Shown in pieces: positions 22,451 through 23,011 of a stretch of DNA of 23,011 nt. The stretch is from Intoshia linei (taxonomy: Eukaryota; Orthonectida; Rhopaluridae). The position numbers were made by a program, and so were the translations under genes. How positions within the stretch are numbered: position 1 is the stretch's first letter; each line of letters opens with the position of its first letter. Where the stretch lies: contig LWCA01000575.1 in assembly GCA_001642005.1 (NCBI GenBank), positions 1 to 23,011 of the forward strand. The letters run 5' to 3'. The notes beneath the pieces were generated by a model. It saw only the letters and a program-made list of their open reading frames with translations. It searched no databases and was not told where the DNA came from.

Positions 22451-23011
22451 GTTGTAATAATTTACATAAAAAAATTTATTTTAATTTGTTACATAATTTT
22501 GTAAATCTTTTTTTTGATTTATTTAATAATCCGTTTTTCATGTCCGATAGATGTAATAGATAAGAGATAAGTAAAGCTAGAGTAGCAATAATAATAAAAA
22601 AATATTCAGACATTGTGTAACCATATGTTTTGGATATGTATCCTACTAAAATAGAAATTGTGGATAACCCCAGGTTTTGAATAGATTGAGTTAAACCTAA
22701 TGCTGTTCCTAAATGTTCACGGTTTACTGTAAGTGCTACCATGGGCCATAAGGTGCACCCCACAAAGCACAAACTGAATGCTATTAACACAGATTGAAAC
22801 ATTGGAGGTATGAATGTAAAACAAAAGAGTATGTGAGCTATGAGGATCATTGCCAATCCAGATTGCATCCAATAAATACTGCAACCAAAAAAATCCACTA
22901 AAAATCCTATTATTGGAGATGCAACGCTTGCTATTATAAATACAGTTCCAGTTACTACTCCAGCTTTAATATCAGTGTAATCGTATTTATGTTGAAAGTA
23001 ATAACTAGATT
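22433..23011. repeat. Duplicated segment, second copy (see 18633-19225)
   Basis: Same-orientation partner of 18633-19225. The left boundary falls in the last exon of the small + strand gene, six codons before its stop. The right boundary is beyond the window. The coding frame is intact here but broken in the other copy. Confidence 0.9.
22476..23011 (-). CDS. MFSD1-like major facilitator transporter, C-terminal part (runs off window)
   Basis: Minus-strand open frame of 177 residues ending in TAA at 22476-22478 and continuing past the window edge. It starts SSYYFQHKYDYTDIKAG and includes GFLVDFFG, the MFSD1-typical CTLWPMVALTV, LGTALGLTQSIQNLGLSTIS and GYISKTYGYTMSEYFF, then a basic cytoplasmic tail (NKSKKRFTKLCNKLK). 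This corresponds to roughly TM8-TM12 of the 12-helix fold. MFSD1 in vertebrates exports dipeptides from lysosomes. It is uninterrupted, in contrast to the copy at 18693-20074, so it is the likely functional gene. The codon just before the visible part ends in AA, the same position as a TAA in the decayed copy; its first base lies outside the window. No intron is seen in the visible part. Confidence 0.88.
   Translation of the reverse strand, partial: SSYYFQHKYDYTDIKAGVVTGTVFIIASVASPIIGFLVDFFGCSIYWMQSGLAMILIAHILFCFTFIPPMFQSVLIAFSLCFVGCTLWPMVALTVNREHLGTALGLTQSIQNLGLSTISILVGYISKTYGYTMSEYFFIIIATLALLISYLLHLSDMKNGLLNKSKKRFTKLCNKLK

Overview
This window reads as nuclear DNA of a multicellular animal. 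It is extremely AT-rich, and all four recognisable proteins are animal families: a DYRK2/3/4-class protein kinase, a TRPV-type cation channel, a MyoD-family myogenic bHLH factor and an MFSD1-like lysosomal transporter. Genes are split by very short introns, mostly 34-62 bp, starting GT and ending TTTAG, ATTAG or ACAG. The standard genetic code fits the intact genes. Five genes in 23 kb plus very short introns suggest an animal with a small, streamlined genome. An orthonectid such as Intoshia is my guess from overall character only. No search was run and the species is not proven.

Layout. 1-1359: gene-free upstream DNA. 1360-3601 (+): DYRK kinase, six exons, with the second to fifth introns tiny. 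3602-7485: gene-free, with two non-autonomous hAT-type elements (3806-4137 and 4922-5824, the second with a perfect 8-bp target duplication) and an inverted copy of a repeat family. 7486-16525 (+): a complete 17-exon TRPV gene of about 785 residues. Its first half has long introns (435-1596 bp) carrying a foldback minisatellite, several copies of the repeat family and a 202-bp mariner-like element. Its channel half is cut by introns of only 34-55 bp. 16809-17870 (-): a MyoD-family gene, two exons, tail to tail with TRPV.

18633-20280 (-): a decayed MFSD1-like copy with three in-frame TAA codons and several small indels, followed upstream by a duplicated start-region repeat. 20315-20829: a hAT-like remnant. 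21971-22450 (+): a small four-exon gene of unknown function. 22476-23011 (-): a second MFSD1-like copy, intact over the part seen and running off the window. It is tail to tail with the small gene, with only 25 bp between stop codons. The segment shared by the two MFSD1 copies begins inside the last exon of the small gene, which suggests that the 22.4-kb locus was the donor and the 18.6-kb copy the derived one.

The genes do not form a pathway: signalling kinase, sensory channel, muscle regulator and lysosomal transporter are unrelated neighbours. No CRISPR, prokaryotic operon, rRNA or tRNA was seen. The most notable structures are the ultra-short introns (including a stop-free, 3n candidate intron in the kinase), the foldback minisatellite, the repeat family seen only in and just upstream of the channel gene, and the duplicated transporter with its breakpoint in a coding exon.
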